Shown: piece by piece, positions 33,012-42,805 of the stretch | Layout: every line of letters begins with the position of its first letter | Numbering within the stretch: position 1 is the stretch's first letter | Source of the DNA: Stagonosporopsis chrysanthemi | Lineage: Eukaryota > Ascomycota > Dothideomycetes > Pleosporales > Didymellaceae | Assembly: GCA_022560025.1 (NCBI GenBank) | Contig: JAFISE010000123.1 | Coordinates: 23,745-87,744, forward strand | Direction of reading: 5' to 3' | DNA: 64,000 bases | Translations under genes and position numbers: made by a program | The notes under the pieces: generated by a model | What the model was told of the DNA's origin: nothing | The model's database searches: none | The model's input: only the letters and a program-made list of their open reading frames with translations

Positions 33012-33457
33012 GGCGGGTAGTTGGCGGGGTGAGGCTGGGTGGGGTGGTGGAGGTGTGGTGCTGGAGTGTGTACACAGTATGTAGACAGTAGTCAGGACGA
33101 TGTCGATCCAATAGAACCGTGCTTGCTGCAATGTTTGGCCCGCGTTTCATTTTCGACCTTGTCTCACCAGCTCAACGGCTCTTGCAACAGCCAGGACCAC
33201 AACATGCACAGATGTGTTTGCCATTGTTATCTGTGAAGAGTGATGGAGGTAATATCAGCACGCTAGTGTGCCAGAGATGGAGTCGCCGCGAAAGGGGCCG
33301 ATGGGGCTTGGCGCGGGCAGCAGCGTGCGCACGGAAAGGCAGCGGCACGAGCAGCGGCAGGGCGAGGACGGCGGCAACCCCCCTCTACACAGTCTACCCA
33401 GTGTCACAGTCCCCGTTGCTTTTGCTCCTGCGCGCTCAATCGCAGTCGCCGCGCGCT
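33012..33457. other. Intergenic region
   Basis: This lies downstream of GH12 and upstream of the regulator. An open frame reaches back to 33119 in phase with the regulator, but it has no ATG in good context before 33458 and no family similarity. Confidence 0.45.
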
Positions 33458-35763
33458 ATGCGGAACCCCGTGGCGTGTGTGTCGTGCCGCAGCGCAAAGC
33501 AGAAGTGCATCCACAACGACGCGCCGCCGTGCGTGCGCTGCCAGGAGAGCGGGCGCGCGTCGCTCTGCGAGTTCCCAGCACCAGGCACGTCCGCAATCCA
33601 CCGCAAACCAAAGCGCCCGCGGCCGTCAGAAGAGCCTCCAGGCCAGACTCCCCCGGGCGCGTCTGCAGCCGCATCGCCCCTATGCCGCCGCAATGACGCG
33701 CACATGCCGAGTCCCACCCATGCCGCTGCGCCGCTGAGCCCGCGAGCGGCATCCTCGCTGCTGGACAGCCGGGACCCGTTCGACCTGCTGACGGACGAGG
33801 TCAAGAACAGCTACCTGCGCTGCTCGTACAAATGGAGCTTCCACCACATCCCGACCCTGCTGCTGCGCATCCGCGACCGCTCGCTTGAGCCGTACCTGGT
33901 CTGGGCGTTGCTGGCGCTGGCCGTCCGGTACGCCGCCGCCCCGCGTGCACGCTGCGAGAGCCGCCGCTGATGCTGATGCTGATGCTGATGCTGATGCTGA
34001 TGCTGATGTTGATGCTGATACTGATACTGATACTGATACTGATACTGGCCAGATTCGTCAAAGACCCCCCCGCCGGCTTCGCCTCGCAGACCGAGGCCAG
34101 CAATGCCTACGCCGCCCGCGCCCGCCAGCTGCTGCAGGCCGACCTCGAGACCCCGAGCATCAGTCGCGTGCAGGCCCTGCTCATGCTGACCGGCCACGAC
34201 TGGGGCGCCGGCAACGGCCGCCGCGCGTGGATCTATCTGGGCATGGCCATCCGCCTGGTCGAGGTCATGGACCTGACCCAGGAGCTGAAGACGCCACGGA
34301 ACCGCATGCCGACCCGCGAGGAGTTCATCGAGGCCGAGGTGCGCCGCCGCACAGCATGGACATGCTTTCTGATGGACTCGTTGCTCAGCGGCGGGAAAGG
34401 CCGCAAGCGGTCGCTGAATGCCTCGGACATGGCCATACAGCTCCCCTGCGAGAAGGAGGCCTTTGTGTTTGGGGAGCCCACCTGCACCCCGCATCTGGAC
34501 GGCAACGTACGCATGCCGCCCATCGCTCTGCCCGTCGGCGACATTGGCATCATTGGGCACAGCTTGCGCGTCGCCAACATCTGGGGCAAGGTTGCGCGCT
34601 GGGCTTGCAGCGAAGACTTCAAGACCGAGCTGCCCTGGTCGCCCTCGTCGCAGTTCCAGCAGCTGATCTACGAGCTCGAACGCTGGAAGAACAACCTCCC
34701 GCAGCGCACGCAGTACGACCTCTTCTCCCTCCACAGCCACAACGCAGTCGAGCAGGGCCAGGCCTACTGCTACATGCACAGCATCTACTTCATGAGCTAC
34801 ATGTTCCTGCACCGTGCCTATCTTCCCGTCCTTGGTCCCCAGCAGAACGGCACCATCGGGGAGGAGACGCCCAACTCGTACAACGAGCACACAGACATGT
34901 GGAAGAGCTGGCAGAAGACGTCGCGGAAAGAGCTGTTCAAGGAGGCCACCATGGTGCTCGAGATGCTTGAGGAGATGCGCACCTTTGGCGTTTTCTTCCT
35001 CCGCGGCCTTGTGCCGTGGATTGGCTTCACCATCTACACGGCCGTGGGCGTCATGCTGTACTCTTTCAACTTCCCCAGCGACGAGGACGACCCGAAGATC
35101 GTCGAGAAGGCACGCGAGCGGGTCATCCAAGGCTGCACATTCTTGAAGGAGATGAAGACGCAGTGGCCAATGGCCGCGACATGGGTATGTATTGTGATCT
35201 ATGCAACTCGGGCTGGTGCTGACATTCAACAGTTTGAGACCATCAAGCGCATGCAAGTGTATTACCGCTCGTTCTCAGGCCAAGACGGGCCTGCTTCTCC
35301 TGAAGAGCGCAGAGCACTACGCCGCGCCATGATCGACTACGGCGCTCTCCAGCCCACGCCAGTGCAGAAGCCATCAGAGGCAAACAAGGGCCCTGACACG
35401 ACCATTGTTCAGACTGTCATCTCACCACCACCGCCGCAAGAAGTAGGCTCATCCCACGTCTTCGAACGCACGTCTACTGACCCGCACCAGAATAAGTTCC
35501 TGAGCGTCACACTAGGCCCAAGCCAACCGCTCGTGACCCCGCCGACATCTACGCCCACACCGAACGGCTTCAACAACGCCTACACGTGGAATACGCCGAA
35601 TGCGATACCACCCCTGGAATTGGACGAGGCATTCAACTTTGACGGGTTCGACTTGAGTAATGCAGAGCTGGAGGAGATTATGATGAACGCGACGCAGGAC
35701 TTCTGGGCCAGCTTTCCTGGCGAAGTTGGTGTTGGGTATGGGAATGGTTATGGGAGTAGTTAG
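33458..35763 (+). CDS. Zn2Cys6 fungal transcription factor
   Basis: The model is join(33458..33927,34053..35184,35233..35763), 710 aa. The DNA-binding Zn2Cys6 cluster is at the extreme N-terminus: ACVSCRSAKQKC, then PPCVRC and later LCEF. A Pro/Ser-rich linker is followed by the 'fungal-specific transcription factor' middle homology region (around SRVQALLMLTGHDWG, RRAWIYLGMAIRL, RRRTAWTCFLMDS), which ends in a Pro/Thr-rich, probably activating tail. The first intron (125 nt) is GTACGC...GGCCAG and contains a hexanucleotide microsatellite; splicing joins ALLALAVR to FVKDPPAGF. The second intron (48 nt, GTATGT...ACAG) is in frame and stop-free. It is nuclear. It may control neighbouring enzyme genes, but the sequence gives no target. 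Confidence 0.9.
33967..34044 (+). repeat. Hexanucleotide microsatellite inside an intron
   Basis: There are thirteen hexamers in a row: seven CTGATG, one TTGATG, then five CTGATA. The tract fills most of the first intron of the Zn2Cys6 gene. Each unit contains CTGAT, close to a fungal branch-point core. Confidence 0.9.
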
Positions 35764-36260
35764 GAGTTGTTGTTGATTGATCATTCGCAGTTTAGCGCTT
35801 TTTGAACGGCATGCTTAAAATGGGGACTGGGTCGGCAGCCGGCAGCCGGCATCTGCAACGGTCTTGCTTGATAGCCAATCAACGTGTCCCGTGACCCGCA
35901 CCCTCGGCTATGACCCCAACGAACCCCAACTTTGACCCCACTGCGTTGAGTTTCGTGGAGAACTCAAGTGAACAGAACTCGACTACACCTGACACAAGTC
36001 TGCACCGGCTTTCTCGCCCTTGCGGATTGCAGCGTTCGTTAGAGGAACCGCAAAGCAAGGGTGACAGAACAGACCACCAACATCGGCCGCGGACGACCCC
36101 AGGTTGTGAATCACACCTGTCAAACGGACATCACTTTATCTTGACCTTCCACCCTCCACACCACCTGCACCTCCCTCTCTCCCTCCACCAAACAGCCTGA
36201 CCCTTGTCTCGCCTCCCCATCTCCTCATCCCCCCTCAATCCCCCACCACCCCCACCAACC
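35764..36260. other. Intergenic region with pyrimidine-rich leader
   Basis: No gene is seen. The last 100 bp before the PPOX-like ATG are almost pure C/T/A with long CT stretches, as in fungal transcription start regions. A short duplicated CGGCAGC motif occurs near 35833-35850. Confidence 0.45.
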
Positions 36261-37073
36261 ATGGGCGTCTACTACGAAACCATCCCCCCCAGCCTGCACC
36301 CCTGGATCACGGCGCAACAAATGCTCCTCGTAGCCACCGCGCCCCTCTCCGCCCACGGCCACATCAACATCTCGCCCAAAGGCGGCACCTCCTTCTTCGG
36401 CATCCTGTCGCCCACGCAATTCTGGTACCTCGACCTGTCCGGCTCAGGCGTAGAAACGCACGCCCATCTGCACGAACCGGGGAACGGCCGCATCTGCATC
36501 ATGTTCATGGCTTTTACGGGCGCCCCGCAAATCGTGCGCATCTGGGGCGCCGGCCGCGCGCTGGAAAACGGGACCCCGGAGTATGACGCCTTCGTGGCGG
36601 ACAACAAGGTGAAAACGATTCCGGGTTCGAGGTCCGTGGTGCTCATCGATGTGCACCAGTGCGCCACGAGCTGTGGGTTTTCAGTCCCGTACTACGATTT
36701 CGTCGCGCACAGACCTATCCTCAATGATTTTTTTAAGAAGAAAGAGGACAAGTACAAGGCGGGCGATGAGAAGGAGAGTATGGAGCGCTATTGGGCGTGG
36801 AAGAGTGCGAGGAGTGTCGATGGCATGCCTGGCATGAAGAGGGCGGTGCTGTTTGCGGAGGAGAATGGGGTCGCGCCGTTGAAGAAGTGGAAGGGCGAGT
36901 TTGCGCCGGGGGGGAAGAGGGCGTGGGGGGCCAAGCAGGGGGAGGGGAGCGGGGATAGGGGGTTGGTGTTTTTGGTGCTGTTGCTGGGCATGGTGATTGG
37001 AGGTGTGGTTAGCCTGAGTCTTGTTACGCCGGAGAGGTTGGGGGCGCTGCAGGAAAAGGGGAGGGTGTGGTGA
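36261..37073 (+). CDS. PNPOx-like FMN split-barrel protein with C-terminal membrane helix
   Basis: This is a single-exon gene of 270 aa. The N-terminal two thirds match the pyridoxamine 5'-phosphate oxidase-like split-barrel family seen in many fungi: LVATAPLSAHGHINISPKGG, then FWYLDLSGSGVETHAHL, GNGRICIMFMAF and QIVRIWGAGRAL. These proteins bind FMN or a related cofactor; the substrate is unknown. A hydrophobic segment near residues 232-258 (LVFLVLLLGMVIGGVVSLSL) suggests a tail-anchored membrane protein, an extra feature compared with soluble family members. The ATG at 36261 is in good context (ACCATGG) after a pyrimidine-rich leader. It converges with the next gene with 190 bp between stop codons. 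Confidence 0.85.
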   Translation: MGVYYETIPPSLHPWITAQQMLLVATAPLSAHGHINISPKGGTSFFGILSPTQFWYLDLSGSGVETHAHLHEPGNGRICIMFMAFTGAPQIVRIWGAGRALENGTPEYDAFVADNKVKTIPGSRSVVLIDVHQCATSCGFSVPYYDFVAHRPILNDFFKKKEDKYKAGDEKESMERYWAWKSARSVDGMPGMKRAVLFAEENGVAPLKKWKGEFAPGGKRAWGAKQGEGSGDRGLVFLVLLLGMVIGGVVSLSLVTPERLGALQEKGRVW

Positions 37074-37263
37074 GCGAGCGAGTCTTTTGAGTCTGGCAAA
37101 ATACCTATCCATCTCCCCAGGCATGAATGAGAGGCAAAGTACAGTGCTTTTTTTGTCCAGGCTTCCAAGTGACCTTCTATTGAGCAAGCGCCGTGTTGAA
37201 ACCATCGCCAACCACAGCCACGACATCACGTCCGCATATCCTCCGAGGAAGAAAAAGAAAAAT

Positions 37264-38499
37264 CTACACCTTCCCCCCCAATACCTCCTCCAGCCACGGA
37301 AACACCACGCCATTCGCCTCAGGATACCCCATATGCGCCCTGCCCCCCACGAAACGCATCTCCTTGGGCGTCCCATACTCGGCAAGCAACATGCTGTCCT
37401 CGACGGGCATGCACCCATCCAACGTGCCGTTGACGAGTAACAACCTGCAACTCGGCATACTGTCGCCGACGACAGCGACGCCGGGGCCTTTGCCGCTGAC
37501 GAGGCTAAAGTCGTCCTGGCACCGGGACTGCAGCGTGGCGAAGTCGGGGTAGCCGTATTTGAGGCAGTAGGCCTCTTCGAGGCCGAAGGGGTACTCGTGC
37601 TTGGCCACGTGGGCGAGCCACTCGGCGCCGATGTAGTGGTGGGTGCCGGCGCCGTGGCCGACGCTGCCGAGGAGCTTGGCTTTGTGGGTATGGGCGAGGC
37701 GGATGGCGTAGTAGCCGCCTGCGCTGAGGCCCCAGGCGACGACGCGGCGGGCGTCGAGGCGCGGGGTTTGGGCGACCCACTCCAGGATCGTAGTGAATAG
37801 GCGGTCTGGGCTGAGCGGGTCGCGGCGGTTCGCGGGGCAGTCGACGGTGGTGCCGGGGATGTCGCAGATGAGCGTTGCCCAGCCGCGGCGCAGGTGCTCT
37901 TCCGTCCGCTCTGTGTTGTCGGGGCGGTGGCCGTCGAGGCCGGTGATGAGCAGGACGGTGGGGAAGGGCCCGGGGCCGCGCGGGGTGCGGAGGTAGAGCG
38001 GGATGCTGTCGCCGTCGCCGTTGGCGGCGTGGGTGTGTGGGATTACTTCTTCCTCGATGGGGATCTCCCACAGCGCGGCGCCCTGCAGGTACGCGGCTTT
38101 CTGCTCTTCGAATACCGCGCGCTTGAGCGGCGTGCCGATGTAGGGAAACCGCGCCAGTCGGTATACGGCGTTTGCGCGGAAGAACAGGTTCTTCGCCGAC
38201 TCCTTGTCCTCGACTTTTGCGCTCGCGCCTAGACCTGACAGTTCCCGCGCCCTTCTCACTAGGTCCCGCGCCGTGGGCAGAAATGCATTCGTGTAGTCGT
38301 CCGAGTAGGGGTCGTTGGTGTTGGATGCGATGAGCGAGGCGAAGATGGGCTCAAAGTCGACGTAGGAGCCGTCGTGGAAAGGGTACACGGAGCGCTGGCA
38401 GGGGAGCTTCCAGCGGGTTTCCCACAGAACGGCAATGTTGCCGCGGTGGCCGTATTCTTTCTCAAAGAGGTCGCCGAGGATCCAGGAGCCGTTGGGCAT
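37264..38499 (-). CDS. Ayg1-like alpha/beta hydrolase
   Basis: This is a single-exon gene of 411 aa starting at the ATG at 38499 (MPNGSWILGDLFEKEYGH). Although the frame is open further upstream, the family begins here. The pattern follows the Ayg1/yellowish-green hydrolases: LWETRWKLPCQRSVYPFHDGS, SDDYTNAFLPTA, GPFPTVLLITGLDGHRPDN, and nucleophile elbow GLSAGGYYAIR with Ser in GLSAGG. Ayg1 shortens a heptaketide naphthopyrone to the DHN-melanin precursor; related proteins act on other polyketides or have unknown substrates. No polyketide synthase is in the window, so involvement in melanin is inferred from family only. The late Asp and His are plausible in GTLDGCMPVED and RAHMGYPE. Confidence 0.85.
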   Translation of the reverse strand: MPNGSWILGDLFEKEYGHRGNIAVLWETRWKLPCQRSVYPFHDGSYVDFEPIFASLIASNTNDPYSDDYTNAFLPTARDLVRRARELSGLGASAKVEDKESAKNLFFRANAVYRLARFPYIGTPLKRAVFEEQKAAYLQGAALWEIPIEEEVIPHTHAANGDGDSIPLYLRTPRGPGPFPTVLLITGLDGHRPDNTERTEEHLRRGWATLICDIPGTTVDCPANRRDPLSPDRLFTTILEWVAQTPRLDARRVVAWGLSAGGYYAIRLAHTHKAKLLGSVGHGAGTHHYIGAEWLAHVAKHEYPFGLEEAYCLKYGYPDFATLQSRCQDDFSLVSGKGPGVAVVGDSMPSCRLLLVNGTLDGCMPVEDSMLLAEYGTPKEMRFVGGRAHMGYPEANGVVFPWLEEVLGGKV

Positions 38500-38628
38500 G
38501 GCGGTGGTGTGGTTGTGTTGGTAGTGAGGAGGTTTGAGGGTGGCTGTGTTGAATTGGTCGACTGGGTCGAATGTGTGAGGTCGAGGCTCTGGTGGTCTGT
38601 CCAGCCAGTCTTCCTTCAAGACCAAAAG

Positions 38629-38635
38629 TATATAT
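38629..38635 (-). promoter_or_regulatory. TATA-like element upstream of Ayg1-like gene
   Basis: An alternating TATATAT run lies 130 bp upstream of the ATG at 38499. Position and sequence fit a core promoter, but no start site is known. Confidence 0.35.
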
Positions 38636-38811
38636 GATGTTGGCGGACCCGGCTCGGGGATCCGCGAGGCGAAACATGTCCACCGACGGGACCCCGCGGC
38701 ACATCACCACACCACGTCGCAGCGCAGTATCCACACATCCCGTCCTGGCCCAAACAATCGTGGTTCGGTAATACGACAATCACCATGTACAAGAATAGCC
38801 TCGCAACAGCC

Positions 38812-40411
38812 TCACGGCCACTCCTCGCCCTCGGGCTGCTCCACCCGCTTCACATACTCCCTCAACACGCTCGCCAACTTCTGCCTTCCCTCCCTTTTCT
38901 CGAACACCTGCGCATGGTCCGCCGTAGCCCACCAAAGCGTCTCAATTCCCTTCCCCTTCCATGCCGTCTCCTTCCACCCCCGCTCCTCGCTCTTCAAATC
39001 GACACCCGCCAGGTACTTGCCCACGGCCTCGGTATCCACAATCAGATCCCTCCCCCCCAAGCTGACTGTCACGTCGCGCCCGCGCAGATCCTCTTTCCAC
39101 AGCGCGTTCTGGTTCCAGAAAAAGCCTCGGGCTAGGGTGTGCGCCACGCCCGCGTCGGTGGAGGCGAAGTACCAGAGCTGGTGCTCGTTTGCGTGGCGGG
39201 GCCGGCGGGTCGTGAAGTTGTAGGCTACGTCGGGGAGGTGCAGGAGGAAGGTCACGGGGTCGATGAGCAGCGTGGGGCCGATTTTAGGGGCTGTGACGGG
39301 GGAGCGCAGGAGGTGGGTTGTGAGCACGGAGCCGTAGGAGTGGCTGGCGAGCACGACACGGTTCCAGCCGTGATGTACCAGGATGGAGTTGATCTGCGCG
39401 CACAGTTGGTCGGGCGTGGGTAGGGTGTGGGTGATGCGGAAGCTGATGGGGAGGAGCTCGATGGCGAGGATGCCGACTTGGCCGTCTGAGGCGGCGAGCG
39501 GGTCGGTGCTGTTTATTTCGCTGAGCCAGCGGTTGTACGGCAGCAGGCCGATGCCGATGCCGTGGATGAAGAGGATGGGCAGGCGGGTCTTGGAGGTGTG
39601 CGGGCGGTGCCAGTAGCTGAGGTCCGGCGCGGGGGAGTGTTGGCGCGTGAGGAGCGAGGCGGGGCGAGGGGGGAAGATGGAGAGGGTGGTGCGGAGGGGG
39701 GTGCGGTGGAGGTGGAAGCCGCTGTAGCGGAGGTAGGCAGCTGTGGCGGTGTCGACGAGCATGACAATCTGGACGTGTTAGCACACTGGCAGCGCAATCA
39801 TCGAGACGCGCACTCACAAGGTACCACACAACAGGGCGGTGGCGCATGTGCACTTCATCAATCGTCAAGCGCAGACACTTGGCGGGCCCCCGCCCTGGCA
39901 GCAGCGGCCGGCCCAGCATCGTCTCCACGCCGTCCACATAGCCCTGCAGCTCCTCCTCCTCGGCAATCTTGGCCTCCGGGTCTTCCTGCGCGCGCCTGAC
40001 CAGGTCGTCCTCGCTCTCGGCGCCCCGACACAGCAGCGCCCACTCGAAGAACTCCCTCACGTTGTCCCTCCGGACCTCGCCCGCGCGGGCGCCCAGAAAC
40101 CAGCGGCTGAGGTAGTACTCCGGATGCGGGACCTTGTCCCAGCACTTCCAGAACAGCGCCTTCCTGTCCTCTCTTTCCAGCAGCGGAGGGTGGGCGGCAG
40201 GCGCCTGCAGTGCGCGCCGGCGCGGGATGTAGACGAGCAGCCAGAAGGCCGTCTCGACGACGCTCCAGCCGAGGACAAAGCGGCCGCCGGCCGAGGTCGG
40301 GTGCTCGGCGAGGCTGTAGGAGACGTAGAAGACGCTGAGCGGGGTGACCAGGCGCAGGGCGAGGATGCAGAGGCGGATGAAGAGGTATTCCGGGATCGAG
40401 TTGCCGATCAT
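38812..40411 (-). CDS. Membrane-anchored alpha/beta hydrolase (lipase-like)
   Basis: The minus-strand model is 40411..39818 plus 39768..38812, 516 aa. The N-terminal 60 residues contain two hydrophobic helices (around LFIRLCILALRLVTPLSVFY and GWSVVETAFWLLVYI), so the protein is probably membrane bound. The second exon carries the alpha/beta-hydrolase fold: the oxyanion strand LPILFIHGIGIGL and the nucleophile in ASHSYGS. The catalytic His is likely in ATADHAQVF. The 49-nt intron starts GTGAGT and has a TGCTAAC branch site, joining VVWYL to IVMLVD. Substrate unknown; a lipid ester is a reasonable guess. It lies upstream of the Ayg1-like gene on the same strand, separated by 312 bp, but fungal genes are not normally co-transcribed. 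Confidence 0.82.
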
Positions 40412-40792
40412 GGTGGCGGGAGAAGGTACGAAGAAAGTGGAAGAGGGAAGCTCAAGGTAGGGGGCTGGCGATGCAGCCAGAGTCGCTCGCAGGTGGCGCG
40501 CTCATGGGTGGAGCGTGTGGTGGAGACAAGCCATGGTGTGATGCTCGCCTTCAGCCTCGCACGGCGGATTGCGGCTGCCGTCATGCCAATGACGCGGTTG
40601 GCCGTTCTTCCGTGTCAGGGATGACTAAGCGACGGAGGCTTGGAGCACCAGCTTCACACATCACTCATCACTCGCCCCAGACATAGCAGATGGTCCCTCA
40701 TCGCCGCCTCGAACCAGTCGTGACACGTCATTCAGATCGATTGCACAATCACCTAAGGTAATGCCCACAATTGCTCTGCCTCTCAGTACTGC
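40412..40792. other. Intergenic region
   Basis: This 381-bp region between two genes on the same strand holds the promoter of the hydrolase. No gene is seen. Confidence 0.45.
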
Positions 40793-42124
40793 TCAGTCCT
40801 TGAAGAACTGGTTCTTCGGTCTGGGCAGCCCAAGATGCTCCCTCAACGTCGTCCCCTCGTAGTCCTTCCTAAACAGTCCCCTCCTCTGCAGCTCTGGGAC
40901 CAGCTTCTGCGTTATGCTCTCCAGCCCCTCAGGTAAGAACGGGAAGCACACCGTGAACCCATCGGCGGCCTCCTCTCTCAGCCACTCCTCAAACTCCGCT
41001 GCAATGCTCTCTGCCGTCCCCACAAAGGCAAGCCCGGCATAGCCCCCATAGCGACTTGCCAGCTGCCGGATAGTCAGTCCTTCTTTCTCTGCAAGAGCAA
41101 GCACCGCCTCTCGCGCCGTGTGGCTTGCGTTCGTCGCAGGCAGATCCTTGGGCAGGAACCCATCAGCGTCGTACTTCGACACGTCTGCACCAAGCGCAAC
41201 ACTCAGGCTGGCAACCGCCGAATCCGAGTGCGCCAGACTGTCCAGTCTGAGTCTCTTCTCCTGCGCCTCCTCCTTGGTCTCGCCAACAATGATTAGCGCC
41301 GCGGGCAGGATCTTCAGGTGTTCTGGATTCCTCCCTGCGCTCTTCGTCCGCCCCTTGATATCCGCATACAGTGTCTTTGCAGCGTCGATATCCTTTGGCG
41401 AACAAAACACAACCTCCGCCGTCTCGGCCGCGAGCTGCCGCCCCGGCTCGCTCTGCCCAGCCTGCACAATGACAGGCCAGCCCTGCACCGGTCTCGCAAT
41501 GTTCAGCGGACCCCTAACCTTCAAATCGTCTCCAGCGTGGTTCAGCACATGCATCCGGGCAGGGTCAAAGTACAGTCCACTCTCCTGGTCCCGCACAAAC
41601 GCATCATCGGCAAACGAATCCCACAAACCCGTGACAACATCGTAGAACTCCCGCGCCCGCTTGTACCGGTCCGTATGCTGCACGTGCTCGTCGAGCCCAA
41701 AGTTCTTGCTCGTCTCCGGATTGCCCGTCGTGACTATGTTCCACGCCGCACGCCCCTCGCTCAGATGGTCCAGCGATGCAAACCGGCGCGCAACATGGTA
41801 CGGCTCATCATAGGTCGTTGTGGCAGTAGCAGCAAGCCCGATCCTGTCCGTCACCTGCGAGAGCGCCGAGAGCAACGTGAACGGCTCAAAGGAAGTCACC
41901 GTGTGGCTGCGCCGCAGTGCGTCGTTGGGGAGGTTCAGCACGGCCAGGTGATCGGCCATGAAGAAGGCATCAAACTTTGCTCTCTCCAACTCTTGAATGA
42001 ACGACTTCAGATGCTTGAGGTTGAAGTTCGCGTCTGGGTATGCGCCCGGGTAGCGCCAGGCGCCCGTGTGCAGAGACACGGGGCGCATGAAGGCCGTGAG
42101 GTGGAGCTGTTTCTGGGACGCCAT
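40793..42124 (-). CDS. FMN-dependent luciferase-like monooxygenase (NtaA/SnaA/DszA group)
   Basis: This is a single-exon gene of 443 aa, the normal length for the nitrilotriacetate monooxygenase component A-like family. Clear family patterns are HLTAFMRPVSLHTGAWRYPG, KFDAFFMADHLA, FEPFTLLSALSQVTDRIGL, DHLSEGRAAWNIVT and RPVQGWPVIVQAGQSEPGR. These two-component enzymes use reduced FMN from a separate reductase to oxidise N- or S-containing xenobiotics. No flavin reductase gene is nearby. There is no signal peptide, so it is expected in the cytosol. The family is best known from bacteria and patchy in fungi, where horizontal acquisition is often suggested; the intron-free structure is compatible with that but not proof. 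Codon use resembles neighbours. Confidence 0.93.
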   Translation of the reverse strand: MASQKQLHLTAFMRPVSLHTGAWRYPGAYPDANFNLKHLKSFIQELERAKFDAFFMADHLAVLNLPNDALRRSHTVTSFEPFTLLSALSQVTDRIGLAATATTTYDEPYHVARRFASLDHLSEGRAAWNIVTTGNPETSKNFGLDEHVQHTDRYKRAREFYDVVTGLWDSFADDAFVRDQESGLYFDPARMHVLNHAGDDLKVRGPLNIARPVQGWPVIVQAGQSEPGRQLAAETAEVVFCSPKDIDAAKTLYADIKGRTKSAGRNPEHLKILPAALIIVGETKEEAQEKRLRLDSLAHSDSAVASLSVALGADVSKYDADGFLPKDLPATNASHTAREAVLALAEKEGLTIRQLASRYGGYAGLAFVGTAESIAAEFEEWLREEAADGFTVCFPFLPEGLESITQKLVPELQRRGLFRKDYEGTTLREHLGLPRPKNQFFKD

Positions 42125-42798
42125 GTTCGACTCTGATCACCGTTTTGATCGTTTACACCTCGCAAGCCGCGTTTCTAATGCCCTTCTTATACAAACTGTG
42201 AGGCAAGCTGGGGACGATACCGAGGCTTACAAATTGGTGAGGTGCTCCGATCACGACATCGAGCGGGTGGGGTTCTGGCGAAGGCTATTGGTCTCTGCTT
42301 CCGCGAGCTCCAGCGGCACGTCGAATCATCAGTTGCACTCCACTATGTGCACATTGAGCCACGTAGGTCGCTTTGCTGACGGTGCATACTCGAGGTATGT
42401 CATCTCAGAGCTGATCTGTCGCAGTTGTCCAAGTCGGCTTGACTTTCTCACGTGATGTTGTCGATGTCACGAAGACTACATCGAAAGGTGTTCAAGTGAT
42501 ATCACAGCACTGGACTGTTCATAAGACTAGTGTCTGAGGAAGTCATTATTGATTGGTATTACATAACGAAGAAAGAGATCGATCCAGGAATCCCCCCGGG
42601 CGATGTGGAGTACCAAGAAATGCCAGAACGCCTGAGCTGATGTTGAACGGAAAAACACCTCAAGTTCACCACATGTATATTGGAGTCTATTACCACAGCT
42701 GAATTCTGCCACCACAGATGAAAGCCTATACCACAGACGAACGACCACCACAGGTGAAGCCCTATACCACTGACCAAGTCCACCGCCACAGGCCAAGC
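42125..42798. other. Intergenic region with short tandem repeat
   Basis: No gene is seen. The right part contains an imperfect repeat of about 36 bp (see 42709-42805). Confidence 0.45.
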
Positions 42799-42805
42799 CT
42801 ACCAC
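42709..42805. repeat. Imperfect 36-bp tandem repeat, about 2.7 copies
   Basis: Copies begin at about 42709, 42745 and 42780. Each starts CCACC(A/G) CCACAG and contains a CCTATACCAC-like core; the third is shortened. It overlaps the stop codon of the DEDDh nuclease gene. Confidence 0.6.

Noticed and set aside
32388..33131. 247-codon minus-strand frame over GH12
   Set aside because: It is antisense to a well-supported GH12 gene; high GC makes such shadow frames common from 30 to 45 kb.
33119..33457. In-frame upstream extension of the Zn2Cys6 factor
   Set aside because: The zinc cluster normally lies near the N-terminus and the ATG at 33458 directly precedes it; the extension has no family pattern.
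33811..35256. 481-codon minus-strand frame over the Zn2Cys6 gene
   Set aside because: It is antisense to a gene with clear Zn2Cys6 and middle-homology regions; it contains Gln/His/Tyr repeats from the microsatellite.
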